DNA from: Bacillota bacterium
GTDB lineage: Bacteria > Bacillota > Sulfobacillia > JAUYEF01
DNA: 36,835 bases
Assembly (NCBI GenBank): GCA_030691635.1
Contig: JAUYEF010000409.1
Location: 1 to 36,835, forward strand
Direction of reading: 5' to 3'
Part shown: in pieces, positions 1-9,512 of the stretch
Numbering within the stretch: position 1 is the first letter of the stretch
Layout: each line of letters begins with the position of its first letter
Notes under the pieces: generated by a model
Seen by the model: the letters and a program-made list of their open reading frames with translations, nothing else
Told to the model about the DNA's origin: nothing
Database searches by the model: none
Program-made: the position numbers and the translations under genes

Positions 1-133
1 CTGCGTAGAAGAGCTCCATGCCGACTTTGTACCATGATGGGCGGCCTTCGAGCCGGTCAAGCAGGGATTTTATTGGCGTGAGGTCCCCGTAGTCGAGAGC
101 GATGATGATGCGTGACCTGTTGCTTTCTCCCAA
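1..133 (-). CDS. pyrF: Orotidine 5'-phosphate decarboxylase, N-terminal part (runs off the left edge)
   Basis: Last step of de novo UMP synthesis: decarboxylates orotidine 5'-phosphate to UMP in the cytoplasm. Only the first 44 residues lie in the window. They contain the opening strand IIIALDYGD, with the family's substrate-binding Asp, and WYKVGMELFYA, which holds the conserved Lys-Val-Gly segment of the second strand. The start is taken as the TTG at 133-131: an in-frame TAA lies just upstream and a purine-rich stretch (AAAGGGGG) precedes it. It begins 32 bases after the pyrD stop on the same strand, so it is the next gene of the pyr operon. The family call is secure despite truncation; the exact start is less so. 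Confidence 0.88.
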   Translation of the reverse strand, partial: MGESNRSRIIIALDYGDLTPIKSLLDRLEGRPSWYKVGMELFYA

Positions 134-165
134 CCCTTATCCCCCTTTTCCTCTACGCGGCCCGT

Positions 166-1146
166 CTATTTTCTCTTGGCCGCGCCTACAATCTCTCTTA
201 TCGAAGCCAGTCCCTCGTCACGCACATAGCGCTCGAGCCCCTTTATCACTTCAAGGGGCGCCAGAGGGTCGGCGAACATCGCGCTGCCCACCTGTACGGC
301 GGTGGCGCCGGCCATGATGAACTCCAGAGCGTCTTCCGCGCTGCTGATCCCGCCCATCCCGATGACAGGCACGTCGACCGCCGACGAGACTTCCCACGTC
401 ATCCGGACGGCCACCGGCCTGATGGCGGGGCCCGACAGCCCGCCCGTCACGTTGCCCAGCACGGGCCGCCTCTTCTTGAGGTCGATGACGATGCCGACAA
501 GCGTGTTTATCAGGGAGATCGCGTCTGCGCCGCCATTCACGCACGCCCGGGCGATCTCAGTGATGCTGGTCACGTTGGGCGAGAGTTTCGCTATCACAGG
601 AAGGCTCGTCGCCCTCCTCACACCCGCGATGACCTGCTCCGAGAGGCGAGCTGACACACCGAACGTCATGCCGCCCGCGTCGGTGTTCGGGCACGAGATG
701 TTAACCTCGATCGCGGACAGGCCTTCGGCTCCATCCACGCGTCTGGCTATTTCCTCATACTCGCCGACGGTCATGCCCGCGATGTTGAGGATGACAGGCA
801 CGTTCTGTTCGCGCAAAAAGGGCAGTTCTGTTGCCAGGAACGCCTCGGTGCCGGGGTTCTGGAGCCCTATCGCGTTGAGCATCCCCGACGGTGTCTCCAC
901 CACCCGGGGCGGGCGATTGCCATCCCGCGGCTTGAGCGTCGTCCCCTTGACGACGACAGCCCCGAGCGATGACAGGTCGAACAGCCCTGCATACTCCCTG
1001 CCATAGCCGAACGTCCCGGAAGCTGTCATGACCGGGTTCTTCAGCATCAGGCCGCCGATGTCGACCGCCAGAGGGCCAGGACGCTTTCCGGCGGCACAGG
1101 GCCTCGCAAGGAAGCCACCACGTTCCGCCGCGGGCTTCTCAGACAT
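166..1146 (-). CDS. pyrD: Dihydroorotate dehydrogenase, class 1B catalytic subunit
   Basis: Oxidises dihydroorotate to orotate with FMN; as a class 1B enzyme it passes electrons to the PyrK subunit and on to NAD+. The 326-residue protein shows KNPVMTASGTFGYG (36-49), the FMN-site Lys of VKGTT (67-71), NISCPNT with Cys152 as the class 1B catalytic base, and the phosphate-binding segments GLSGPAIRP (237-245) and GMGGISSAEDAL (263-274). About 25 residues precede the conserved core, slightly longer than usual, but no better downstream start is visible. The ATG overlaps the pyrK stop by 8 bases (ATGTCTGA), which implies translational coupling with its partner subunit. Confidence 0.96.
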   Translation of the reverse strand: MSEKPAAERGGFLARPCAAGKRPGPLAVDIGGLMLKNPVMTASGTFGYGREYAGLFDLSSLGAVVVKGTTLKPRDGNRPPRVVETPSGMLNAIGLQNPGTEAFLATELPFLREQNVPVILNIAGMTVGEYEEIARRVDGAEGLSAIEVNISCPNTDAGGMTFGVSARLSEQVIAGVRRATSLPVIAKLSPNVTSITEIARACVNGGADAISLINTLVGIVIDLKKRRPVLGNVTGGLSGPAIRPVAVRMTWEVSSAVDVPVIGMGGISSAEDALEFIMAGATAVQVGSAMFADPLAPLEVIKGLERYVRDEGLASIREIVGAAKRK

Positions 1147-1933
1147 CTTCGATCACCACCGTTCGAGCGTCGAACACAGGACCATCTGTGCACACCTTCT
1201 TGTACTGGCTGCCTGGCGCCTGGGCCTTGACGGCGCAGCCCAGGCACGCGCCGACGCCACAGCCCATCCGTTGCTCCAGGCTGACAAAGCACTCCAGGGC
1301 CGCATCGCCGCAGGCCCGTTGCACCGCGCGCAGCATCGGCCCAGGTCCGCACGCCAGGACCACGGTCTTCCCGGCAGGCGCCGCGCTCATCGCGGCGGGC
1401 AGCAGGCTGGTCACAAAACCGTGATGCCCGGCAGTGCCGTCGTCGGTGGCGATGGCAAGACGGGCACCCGTCGCCCGGATTTCGTCTAAGGCCAGCAAGT
1501 CGCTGGCGCTCGCGGCGCCGAGCAGGAACTGGACGTCGACCCCTGCGTCCGCATACTCGGATGCGGCCATGACGAGCGGCGCCACGCCTATCCCGCCGCC
1601 CAAGAGGATCGCGTGCTCGCTTCGAGGCGCAGGCCAGCCGTTGCCGAGCGGGCCTAGCAGGCTGAGCGGAGAGCCCGGCATGATGCGCGCCATCGCTGCG
1701 GTTCCCTTGCCCACGACACGAAAAAGCAGCCCGAGAGTCCCAGACTGCTTGTCCGCAGAGAAAGCGCTGAGAGGTCGCCTCAAGAACGGGGCGCTCGACT
1801 CCTGCCATCTGACATGAAAGAACTGTCCCGGCCGCAGGCCCTCCACCGCCCCAGGGGCCAGGACCACCATCTTCGTGACGCCTGGGGCGACCTCCCTGGA
1901 GCTCAGGACCTCGCCCCATGTCTCATGCCACAT
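1139..1933 (-). CDS. pyrK: Dihydroorotate dehydrogenase electron-transfer subunit (FAD, 2Fe-2S)
   Basis: Iron-sulfur flavoprotein that moves electrons from PyrD to NAD+. The 264-residue chain has a ferredoxin-reductase-like FAD domain with RRPLS (52-56), a nucleotide-binding loop GGGIGVAPL (112-120) and ACGPGPM (194-200). The C-terminal 2Fe-2S ligands are Cys225, Cys230, Cys233 and Cys248. The frame is open farther upstream, but that stretch lies inside carB. The ATG at 1933-1931 overlaps the carB stop (ATGTGGCATGA) and has GGGAG about eight bases before it, and it gives the usual family length. Pairing with pyrD supports the NAD-dependent class 1B assignment. Confidence 0.95.
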   Translation of the reverse strand: MWHETWGEVLSSREVAPGVTKMVVLAPGAVEGLRPGQFFHVRWQESSAPFLRRPLSAFSADKQSGTLGLLFRVVGKGTAAMARIMPGSPLSLLGPLGNGWPAPRSEHAILLGGGIGVAPLVMAASEYADAGVDVQFLLGAASASDLLALDEIRATGARLAIATDDGTAGHHGFVTSLLPAAMSAAPAGKTVVLACGPGPMLRAVQRACGDAALECFVSLEQRMGCGVGACLGCAVKAQAPGSQYKKVCTDGPVFDARTVVIEDV

Positions 1934-4900
1934 CGCTCGTGCTCCCTTCGGACCTGCTGTAATCCTGGACCGCATAGACTTCTTTCGACTCCCACCGCCC
2001 GGATTCGAGAATGGCCTCAGCAAGGGCCTTTGCCGTGTCGAGCGATGTGATACAGGGTATCGCATGCTCGACGGCGGTCCTCCGGATCCGGAAACCATCG
2101 CTCATGGCATCTTCACCCCTGGTCAGAGTGTTCACGACCAGGCTAATCTCGGAAGAGACTATCTTCCTGAGAATGTCGTCGGAAGACACGAGTTTGGATA
2201 CTTCTTCGGAATCGATGCCGTTGGCCGCCAGGAAAGCTCTGGTGCCGGGCGTGGCGATGATGGATAGACCAGCGGCGACGAGCATCCTGGCCACCGGAAG
2301 GAGCTCCTGCTTGGCGCGGTCTGCGACGGTCAACAGAGCTTTCCCCGAAGTCCGGACGACAAGCCCCGCGGCACGAAGCCCTTTGTACAGCGCCTTCGTG
2401 GGATCGATATCGACTCCCATGACCTCTCCGGTGGACTTCATCTCGGGTCCGAGAGCCGTGTCGACCCTGCCCAGCTTGGCCCAGGAGAAGACAGGTACCT
2501 TGACTCCGACGAGCGGTGGCACGGGAGCTATCCCGGTCCCGTAGCCCATGGAGGCCAGTGTCTGCCCCAGCATGATGTTCACAGCGATATCCACCAGGGG
2601 AATGCCCGTAACTTTGGAGACAAAGGGCACCGTCCTCGAGCCCCTCGGGTTGACCTCAATCACATAGACGTGGCCGTCGCTCATGACGAACTGCGCGTTT
2701 AGCAGGCCGATCACGCCGAGCGCCCGCGCGATGCTTATCGTGGCGGAAGCCACGTCCTCTATCACCTGGGGCTCCAGCGACTGCGCGGGAAGGAACGCGA
2801 TGCTGTCACCGCTGTGAATGCCCGCCCGCTCCACGTGCTCCATCACGGCCGGTATCAGCACACCAGCACCGTCCGAGACCGCGTCGACTTCGATCTCCTT
2901 GCCCTGGATATACTTGTCCACCAGCACGGGGTGCTCTCTGGACACCCTGATGGCGCCCGCCATGTAGGCGCCAAGGCCCTTTTCGTCGTACACCACCTGC
3001 ATGGCCCTGCCGCCGAGTACGTACGACGGCCTTACGAGCACCGGGTAGCCCACGCGGGCCGCCACGTCTCGAGCCTCATCCAGCGAGTGTGCGGTGCCGC
3101 CCGGAGGCCTAGCGATGCCCAGTCGAGCCAGCAAGTCGTCGAACTTCCGCCTGTCCTCCGCGAGGTCGATCGTCTCGAATGATGTGCCCAAGATTGGGAC
3201 GCCTTCGCGGGCGAGCGGCCCGGCCAGGTTTATCGCCGTCTGGCCTCCAAACTGCAGGACCACACCTCTCGGCTTTTCCCGTCGTACCACCTCAAGCACG
3301 TCTTCGATGTCAAGAGGCTCGAAGTAGAGCCTGTCGGATATGCTGAAATCCGTGCTGACCGTCTCCGGGTTGTTGTTCACCACTATCGTCTTGACCCCGG
3401 CAGCCCGGAAAGCTTTAACGGCTCGAACGCAGCAGTAGTCGAACTCTATCCCCTGGCCTATCCTGATTGGCCCGGAGCCAAGCACCACCACGGGTGCGGA
3501 CGACGCGCTCTCCGGCGGGTCGAGCAGCGATTCGTCGGGCTCGCCGTACACCGAGTAGAAGTAAGGCGTCACCGCCTCAAACTCCGCGGCACACGTGTCA
3601 ACCATCATGTATGAAGGCTCATATGAGGGCTTAAGCCCCTGGCGGCGCAACGACCGGACCGAGTCGTCCGTTACACCCCACAGCCGGGCGATGTCCCGGT
3701 CCGAGAACCCCATCTTCTTCGCCCTGGCGAGAGAAGACAGGGCTTCGGGCTTCGGCCTCTTGCCCCTGGGTGGCCCGGCTGCACGCAGCGTTTCCTCCAG
3801 GTCGATTATGTTGCGTATCTTCCTGATGAACCAGGGATCGATCGACGATAGCCCGACGATCTCGCGTTCCGGTACCTGCCGCCTCAGCAGCTCCGCGATG
3901 ATGAAGAGTCTCTCGTCGTCTGCATGTTTGACCCGGTAAAGGAGCGCCTCGGTGCCCCACTGCTCCAGTCCCGGCATGGTGAAGCCATCGTTGTCCGATT
4001 CGAGGGACCTGACCGCCTTCAGCAGCGCCGACTCAAAGGTCCTGCCTATCGCCATGACCTCACCGGTCGCCTTCATCTGTGTGCCGAGCTCCCGGTTGCC
4101 CGCCGCGAACTTGTCGAACGGCCATCTCGGGATCTTCAGCACGACGTAATCCAGCGCCGGCTCGAAGCAGGCACAGCTCTTGCCGGTTATCGGATTGGTG
4201 ATCTCATCCATGGTCAGGCCGCAGGCGATCTTGGCCGCTATCCGCGCTATGGGGTACCCCGTGGCCTTGGAAGCCAGCGCGCTGGAGCGGCTGACTCTGG
4301 GATTCACTTCTATGACGTGGTAGTCAGCGCTGTGAGGGTCAAGCGCGAACTGCACGTTGCACCCACCTTCGATGCCCAGCGCCTCGATGATCCGCAGAGA
4401 GGCGGTCCTGAGCATCTGGTAGTCATCCTGGGAGAGCGTCTGGCTGGGTGCCACGACGATGCTGTCTCCCGTGTGGATTCCCATGGGGTCGATATTCTCC
4501 ATGTTGCACACTGTGATGCAGTTCCCGGTCGAATCGCGCATCACTTCGTACTCGATCTCTTTCCAGCCGCGGACGCTCGTCTCGACCAGCGCCTGCGAGA
4601 TCGGGCTGATTCTCAGCGCCTTGGTGACCACCTCTATGAGCTGTTCCCTGTTCGACACGAAGCCGCCGCCGGTCCCACCGAGTGTGAACGCCGGGCGGAT
4701 CACGAGCGGGAATCCGGTCTCTTGCGCGAATGAAAGAGCGCCTTCGAGAGTGGTTATCACGCGCGAGGGCGGGCAGGGTTGGGCTATCGAGGCCAGCATG
4801 TTCTTGAAAAGCTGGCGGTCCTCAGCTTTCTTGATCGCGTCAAGGGGAGTCCCGAGGAGATGCACGCCATACTTGTCCAGCATCCCGGATTCCGAGAGCT

Positions 4901-5201
4901 CGACAGCGAGGTTGAGGCCCACCTGGCCGCCCAGCGTGGCCAGCAGGCTTGTGGGACGCTCTCTCCTGATCACCGGCTCGATGAACTCTGGCACCAGCGG
5001 CTCGATGTATACCCTGTCGGCGACGACGGAATCCGTCATGATGGTCGCGGGGTTTGAGTTAACGAGCACGACTTCCACGCCTTCCTCGCGCAACGACAGG
5101 CAGGCCTGGCTGCCTGCGTAGTCGAATTCGGCCGCCTGCCCGATGACTATCGGGCCGGAGCCGAGCACGAGGACCTTTTTCACATCAGGCCGTTTTGGCA
5201 T
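1923..5201 (-). CDS. carB: Carbamoyl-phosphate synthase, large subunit
   Basis: Makes carbamoyl phosphate from bicarbonate, two ATP and ammonia delivered by CarA; the product feeds pyrimidine and arginine synthesis. The 1092-residue protein has the typical duplicated layout. Each half opens with a glycine-rich VLGSGP motif (VLVLGSGPIVIGQ near residue 10 and VVVLGSGPIRIGQ near 550) followed by an ATP-grasp domain. An oligomerisation segment (DPWFIRKI) lies between them. A C-terminal MGS-like regulatory domain begins near 970 (GLSIIATPGT), where UMP or ornithine acts in relatives. The ATG at 5201 is chosen over one eight codons upstream because it gives the canonical MPKR start. It overlaps the end of carA by 17 bases. 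Confidence 0.97.
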   Translation of the reverse strand: MPKRPDVKKVLVLGSGPIVIGQAAEFDYAGSQACLSLREEGVEVVLVNSNPATIMTDSVVADRVYIEPLVPEFIEPVIRRERPTSLLATLGGQVGLNLAVELSESGMLDKYGVHLLGTPLDAIKKAEDRQLFKNMLASIAQPCPPSRVITTLEGALSFAQETGFPLVIRPAFTLGGTGGGFVSNREQLIEVVTKALRISPISQALVETSVRGWKEIEYEVMRDSTGNCITVCNMENIDPMGIHTGDSIVVAPSQTLSQDDYQMLRTASLRIIEALGIEGGCNVQFALDPHSADYHVIEVNPRVSRSSALASKATGYPIARIAAKIACGLTMDEITNPITGKSCACFEPALDYVVLKIPRWPFDKFAAGNRELGTQMKATGEVMAIGRTFESALLKAVRSLESDNDGFTMPGLEQWGTEALLYRVKHADDERLFIIAELLRRQVPEREIVGLSSIDPWFIRKIRNIIDLEETLRAAGPPRGKRPKPEALSSLARAKKMGFSDRDIARLWGVTDDSVRSLRRQGLKPSYEPSYMMVDTCAAEFEAVTPYFYSVYGEPDESLLDPPESASSAPVVVLGSGPIRIGQGIEFDYCCVRAVKAFRAAGVKTIVVNNNPETVSTDFSISDRLYFEPLDIEDVLEVVRREKPRGVVLQFGGQTAINLAGPLAREGVPILGTSFETIDLAEDRRKFDDLLARLGIARPPGGTAHSLDEARDVAARVGYPVLVRPSYVLGGRAMQVVYDEKGLGAYMAGAIRVSREHPVLVDKYIQGKEIEVDAVSDGAGVLIPAVMEHVERAGIHSGDSIAFLPAQSLEPQVIEDVASATISIARALGVIGLLNAQFVMSDGHVYVIEVNPRGSRTVPFVSKVTGIPLVDIAVNIMLGQTLASMGYGTGIAPVPPLVGVKVPVFSWAKLGRVDTALGPEMKSTGEVMGVDIDPTKALYKGLRAAGLVVRTSGKALLTVADRAKQELLPVARMLVAAGLSIIATPGTRAFLAANGIDSEEVSKLVSSDDILRKIVSSEISLVVNTLTRGEDAMSDGFRIRRTAVEHAIPCITSLDTAKALAEAILESGRWESKEVYAVQDYSRSEGSTSDVA

Positions 5202-6264
5202 GCTGGAACCCCATGGTCTGCGCAAACCGCTGGAATAGCCCGCGGCTGTCTTCAGGGCCGGGGCAGCCTTCAGGGTGGTACTGCACCGAAAAGACTCGCA
5301 GGCTGTCGTTTCTCACGCCTTCGATGGTGCCATCGTTCTGGTTGGTGTGCGTCACTGTCAGGCCCGTGCCTCCGAGGCTATCCCAGTCGATCGCGTAGCC
5401 ATGGTTCTGTGAGGTGATGTACGTCCGGCCGGTCTGGAGATCCTTGACTGGATGGTTCCCGCCCCGGTGCCCGTACTTGAGCTTGTAGGTCTTGGCGCCC
5501 AGCGCCAGCGCGAGTACCTGGTGGCCCAGGCAGATGCCGAATATGGGCATCTGCCCCAACAGCCGCCTGACCGTCTCGATCGCGTAGGTGGCGTCCGTCG
5601 GGTCGCCGGGCCCGTTAGAGAGCAGCACCCCGTCCGGCTCCATATCAAGCACGACATCGGCGGGGCACGTTGCCGGCAGCACCGCGATATCCATGTCGAG
5701 CGCAGCGAGCTCTTTCAGGATGCCCGTCTTCACGCCGAAATCGAGCACCGCGACCTTCGGGCCGTTCCCGAATATCCTGTACGGTCTCGGCGTGGTGACC
5801 TGGCGCACAAGGCCGTCCATGTTCACCCCAAGGGCCGCTGTGAGGAGCTCGTGGTCTGTGGCAAGATCCGTGGTTATCGCGCCGCGCATAGTGCCACGGT
5901 CTCTGAGATGCCTGGTCAGCGCCCTGGTGCTCACACCAGTGAGACCCACGACATTGTTCTCGGCCAGGTAGTCGCTGATAGTGGAAAGGCTCCTCCCATG
6001 GCTGGGGAAATCGCAGGCTTCGTGGACGATGAACCCTTTCACCCAGGGCGAGACCGATTGGGAACAGGAAAGGTTGGAGCCGTAGTTGCCGATTAGCGGG
6101 TATGTCATGGTTACGATCTGGCCGCAGTAAGATGGGTCGGTCAGCACTTCCTGGTAGCCGGTCATGCTGGTGGTGAAGACGACCTCGCCGGACACGGTGC
6201 CGTGGGCGCCCAGAGCTTCCCCTTTGAACACCATGCCGTCTTCCAGGACTATCATACCCTGCAT
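5185..6264 (-). CDS. carA: Carbamoyl-phosphate synthase, small (glutaminase) subunit
   Basis: Class I glutamine amidotransferase that hydrolyses glutamine and channels ammonia to CarB. The 359-residue protein has the CarA-specific N-terminal domain (TTSMTGYQEVLTDPSY, about 31-46). Its amidotransferase domain carries nucleophile Cys245 in GICLGHQ and His330 and Glu332 in QYHPEG. The ATG at 6264 is preferred to an earlier in-frame one because GGAGGTG lies eight bases upstream and the length then matches the family. It has its own upstream promoter and two ARG-box-like sites (listed separately), so it may be controlled apart from the PyrR-regulated upstream genes. Confidence 0.97.
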   Translation of the reverse strand: MQGMIVLEDGMVFKGEALGAHGTVSGEVVFTTSMTGYQEVLTDPSYCGQIVTMTYPLIGNYGSNLSCSQSVSPWVKGFIVHEACDFPSHGRSLSTISDYLAENNVVGLTGVSTRALTRHLRDRGTMRGAITTDLATDHELLTAALGVNMDGLVRQVTTPRPYRIFGNGPKVAVLDFGVKTGILKELAALDMDIAVLPATCPADVVLDMEPDGVLLSNGPGDPTDATYAIETVRRLLGQMPIFGICLGHQVLALALGAKTYKLKYGHRGGNHPVKDLQTGRTYITSQNHGYAIDWDSLGGTGLTVTHTNQNDGTIEGVRNDSLRVFSVQYHPEGCPGPEDSRGLFQRFAQTMGFQHAKTA

Positions 6265-6284
6265 CTCTGGCACCTCCGGAACTG

Positions 6285-6298
6285 TGTATAGATATGCA
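6285..6298 (-). promoter_or_regulatory. ARG-box-like operator, carA-proximal copy
   Basis: On the transcribed strand this reads TGCATATCTATACA, fitting the ArgR half-site pattern TGnAT-N4-ATnCA exactly. It lies 20 bases upstream of the carA start and downstream of the predicted -10, where a bound hexamer could block transcription. It is strikingly AT-rich for this region. ArgR control of carAB is well known in other bacteria; its action here is inference. Confidence 0.5.
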
Positions 6299-6304
6299 CT
6301 CATC

Positions 6305-6318
6305 CGTATATAGATGCG
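6305..6318 (-). promoter_or_regulatory. ARG-box-like operator, promoter-proximal copy
   Basis: On the transcribed strand this reads CGCATCTATATACG, which keeps the inner bases of TGnAT-N4-ATnCA but has C and G at the two ends. Its centre is exactly 20 bases from the centre of the second site, close to the 20-21 bp spacing of known paired ARG boxes. It falls just downstream of the predicted carA transcription start. Confidence 0.42.
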
Positions 6319-6326
6319 TTTCTTGT

Positions 6327-6355
6327 AGTTTACCTTGTTGCCTCGGGACCGTCAA
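6327..6355 (-). promoter_or_regulatory. Predicted sigma-A promoter for carAB
   Basis: A -35 element TTGACG (6355-6350) and a -10 element TAAACT (6332-6327) are separated by 17 bases in the gap between pyrC and carA. This matches the housekeeping consensus at five and four of six positions. It would give carA and carB an entry point independent of PyrR attenuation. Confidence 0.5.
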
Positions 6356-6372
6356 GCCCCAGAACCCCAGTT

Positions 6373-7665
6373 CTATGCCGTGACCGCCTGGTACTGGACC
6401 TTCCCTGAGACAATCGTCATGTACGGTCTCGCTCGAAGAGTGAAGCCTCCAAACGGGCTGTTCTTGCCCTTGGACACAAACGACTCAGGCCTGACGATGG
6501 TGTCCGCCTCCGGGTCCACGAGTGTGACATCGGCGACCTTGCCTTTGCCGAGGGTGCCCCTGTCGATCCCGAGTATCATCGCCGGGGCGACGGTCAGCCT
6601 CCGCACCGCTTCTGAGGCGGGTAGCGTGCCGTCGAGCACCAGTTTGGTCCAGACCAGCGATACTGCAGTCTCGATGCCGGAGATGCCGCTGGCGGCGTAG
6701 GTGTACTCCACATCCTTGTCGTCTTTGTGGTGAGGCGCGTGGTCTGTAGCGATCACGTCGATGGTGCCGTCTTTCAGCCCCTGCTTGATCGCCTTCACGT
6801 CATCTGCCGTCCGGAGCGGGGGGTTGACCTTCGTCGAAGTGTCATAACGCAGTTCACGCACCAGTTCGTCCGTGACGCTGAAGTGGTGAGGGCATGCCTC
6901 GGCGGTCACCCTTGCGCCCGTCGACTTGGCCCACCTGATGATGTCGACCGAGCCCCGCGTGCTCGCGTGGCATATGTGCACGTGGGCGCCCGTCAGCCGC
7001 GACAACAACACGTCGCGCGCCACCTGGATCTCCTCCGCCGCTGCGGGAATGCCCTTGAGCCCGAGCACGGTGGACACGGCCCCCAGGTTCATCGCCCCTT
7101 CATGGGCAAGGTCCATGTCTTCGCAGTGGTCGAAGATGGGCAGGCCCAGCATGCTCGCGTATTCCATAGCGAGACGCATCACCTCGGAATTCATCACCGG
7201 TCGCCCGTCGTCCGAAAAGCCGACCGCGCCCGCCCTCTTCATGTCGCCCATCTCGGAGATTTCCTCACCCTTGAGCCCTTTGGTGATGGACCCGATGGGC
7301 AGCACGTTGGCCCGCCCTTCCCGCCTCGCCTTGGAGATGATGTACTCCACGATCACAGCGTTGTCCACGACCGGTTTCGTATTGGGCATGCAGGCCACGG
7401 TGGTGAAGCCGCCCGCCACGGCGGCCGCCGTGCCGCTGGCGATGTCTTCCTTGTGCTCAAGGCCCGGGTCCCTGAGGTGAACGTGCATGTCTATGAAGCC
7501 GGGGCACACCAGCATCTTGCGGGCGGCTATTGTGCGGTCGATTCCCGAGCAGTCTATCTTCTCAGCCACCAGGGCGATCCTGTCGTCTTCTATGAGCAGG
7601 TCCAGTATCTGGTCGATGCCGTTGGCGGGGTCGATGACTCTTCCGCCGCTGATCAACGTCTTCAT
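6373..7665 (-). CDS. pyrC: Dihydroorotase
   Basis: Zinc amidohydrolase that cyclises carbamoyl-aspartate to dihydroorotate, the third step of UMP synthesis. The 430-residue protein has the metal-binding [10 protein letters not shown] (His61, His63) and the neighbouring HKEDIASGT helix. It also has the substrate-site MPNTKP (93-98), a metal-ligand His in HICHAS, and ATDHAPH with the catalytic Asp near residue 304. This is the long bacterial (type I) form found in Gram-positive pyr operons. The open frame continues far upstream through pyrB, but the ATG at 7665 gives the expected [12 protein letters not shown] start and overlaps the pyrB stop by four bases (ATGA). Confidence 0.96.
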   Translation of the reverse strand: MKTLISGGRVIDPANGIDQILDLLIEDDRIALVAEKIDCSGIDRTIAARKMLVCPGFIDMHVHLRDPGLEHKEDIASGTAAAVAGGFTTVACMPNTKPVVDNAVIVEYIISKARREGRANVLPIGSITKGLKGEEISEMGDMKRAGAVGFSDDGRPVMNSEVMRLAMEYASMLGLPIFDHCEDMDLAHEGAMNLGAVSTVLGLKGIPAAAEEIQVARDVLLSRLTGAHVHICHASTRGSVDIIRWAKSTGARVTAEACPHHFSVTDELVRELRYDTSTKVNPPLRTADDVKAIKQGLKDGTIDVIATDHAPHHKDDKDVEYTYAASGISGIETAVSLVWTKLVLDGTLPASEAVRRLTVAPAMILGIDRGTLGKGKVADVTLVDPEADTIVRPESFVSKGKNSPFGGFTLRARPYMTIVSGKVQYQAVTA

Positions 7666-8588
7666 GCGTCCGCCCCCCCGAGGAGTAGGTAAAGTATGGC
7701 CATTCTCACGGCGACACCGTTCGTCACCTGTTCGAGTATCGCCGAATTGCCCGAGTCCGCGGCGTCCGATGATATCTCCACACCCCTGTTCATGGGCCCG
7801 GGATGCATCAGCAGCACGTCTTTCTTGGCGGCGCGGAGCCTTGCGGGCGTAACTCCAAAAAGCATCGCGTACTCGCGGGCGGAAGGGAAGAGGCCCTTCC
7901 CCTGACGCTCTTTCTGCAGCCTCAACACGTTCACGACGTCCGCCCCGTCCAGCGCCCTGTCGAGATCGGTGTACGCCTTCACGCCCAGTTTCTCGATATC
8001 CGGAGGCATCAGGGTCTGCGGGCCGCACACGCGGACCTTCGCGCCGAGCTTGGTAAGGCCCCATATGTTCGACCGGGCCACCCGGCTGTGGTATATGTCG
8101 CCGACGATGGCGACCTCAAGGTCCTGGATCTGCCCTTTCTTCTCCCTCATGGTGAAAAGGTCGAGGAGTCCCTGCGTCGGGTGCTCGTGCATCCCGTCGC
8201 CCGCGTTTATGACCGATGCTTTGAGAAGGCGACTCAGGAAATGGCAGGACCCGGAGACAGGGTGTCTCATCACCACGACATCGACACCCATCGCCTCGAT
8301 GTTCATGGCGGTGTCTTTCAGCGTCTCGCCCTTCTGCACGCTGGACGTGGTTGTCGCGACGCTGACAGTGTCGGCGCTCATGTACTTGGCGGCCAGCTCA
8401 AACGACGTGCGGGTCCTTGTGCTGGCCTCATAGAACAGGGTGCAGAGCGATCGCCCTCGTAGAGTGGGCACTTTCTTGATGGTCCTCGTAAGAATCTCTT
8501 TCATGGAGTCTGCGGTATCGAGAATCAGCAGAATCTCCCCGGCCGTCATCTCCTCGAGCCCCAGGATGTCCTTGTGCGCGAGTCTCAA
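7662..8588 (-). CDS. pyrB: Aspartate carbamoyltransferase, catalytic subunit
   Basis: Condenses carbamoyl phosphate with aspartate, the committed pyrimidine step. The protein shows STRTRTSFE (56-64, carbamoyl-phosphate site), [19 protein letters not shown] and [12 protein letters not shown], all diagnostic of the family. No pyrI-like regulatory subunit gene is present, as usual for Gram-positives. The start is uncertain: a GTG at 8594 abuts its GGAGGA, whereas the TTG at 8588 has GGAGGAG at normal spacing and is preferred, giving 308 residues. A PyrR-type attenuator directly precedes the gene, so expression is expected to fall when UMP is abundant. Confidence 0.95.
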   Translation of the reverse strand: MRLAHKDILGLEEMTAGEILLILDTADSMKEILTRTIKKVPTLRGRSLCTLFYEASTRTRTSFELAAKYMSADTVSVATTTSSVQKGETLKDTAMNIEAMGVDVVVMRHPVSGSCHFLSRLLKASVINAGDGMHEHPTQGLLDLFTMREKKGQIQDLEVAIVGDIYHSRVARSNIWGLTKLGAKVRVCGPQTLMPPDIEKLGVKAYTDLDRALDGADVVNVLRLQKERQGKGLFPSAREYAMLFGVTPARLRAAKKDVLLMHPGPMNRGVEISSDAADSGNSAILEQVTNGVAVRMAILYLLLGGADA

Positions 8589-8634
8589 CGGCACTCCTCC
8601 CTGCTCTTTTCGGTCTTTACCGCTGGTACAAATC

Positions 8635-8662
8635 GAGCCCTGCCGGGTGAACGGCAGGGCTC
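8635..8662 (-). terminator. Attenuator terminator hairpin upstream of pyrB
   Basis: A perfect 11-bp stem GAGCCCUGCCG/CGGCAGGGCUC with loop UUCACC, followed on the RNA by CGAUUUGU. The U-tract is short, so it may be a weak terminator. Part of its 5' arm (CCCUGCCG) can instead pair with CGGCAAGGG in the 3' arm of the upstream PyrR element, leaving one bulged base. That is the antiterminator arrangement expected of a pyr attenuator. Confidence 0.62.
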
Positions 8663-8681
8663 TGGTATATCCCTTCGTCCA

Positions 8682-8713
8682 CCCTTGCCGGTCTCCCGGA
8701 CCGGCTTAAAGGG
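8682..8713 (-). promoter_or_regulatory. PyrR-binding RNA element (anti-antiterminator) before pyrB
   Basis: The RNA folds as lower stem CCCUU/AAGGG, a UAA bulge on the 5' side, a perfect 7-bp upper stem GCCGGUC/GACCGGC and a loop CGGGA. This is the architecture of PyrR-binding loops in Bacillus pyr leaders (conserved UCC..G.GAG). The loop has five bases rather than the usual six of CNGNGA. It lies in the pyrR-pyrB gap, 20 bases before the terminator arm. Confidence 0.68.
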
Positions 8714-8727
8714 CGCCATTCCTGTGC

Positions 8728-9419
<692 letters not shown>

Positions 9420-9438
9420 ACAGGACTTGCTCACAAGT

Positions 9439-9467
9439 ACACTATCAAATGAGGCGTGGCCTGTCAA
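9439..9467 (-). promoter_or_regulatory. Sigma-A promoter of the pyr operon
   Basis: A perfect -35 TTGACA (9467-9462), a 17-base spacer and -10 TAGTGT (9444-9439) preceded by TGA, an extended -10 TGn motif. It sits in the largest gap of the window, just upstream of the PyrR leader. Confidence 0.72.
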
Positions 9468-9512
9468 CAACAAAAGGCTCGTCGCAACACGCATGTCAAC
9501 GCGTAAGTCGCT

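Noticed and set aside
7666-8064. An N-terminal extension of the dihydroorotase frame of about 130 codons
   Set aside because: It lies wholly inside pyrB in another frame and is low-complexity Arg/Gly-rich. The ATG at 7665 fits the family start.
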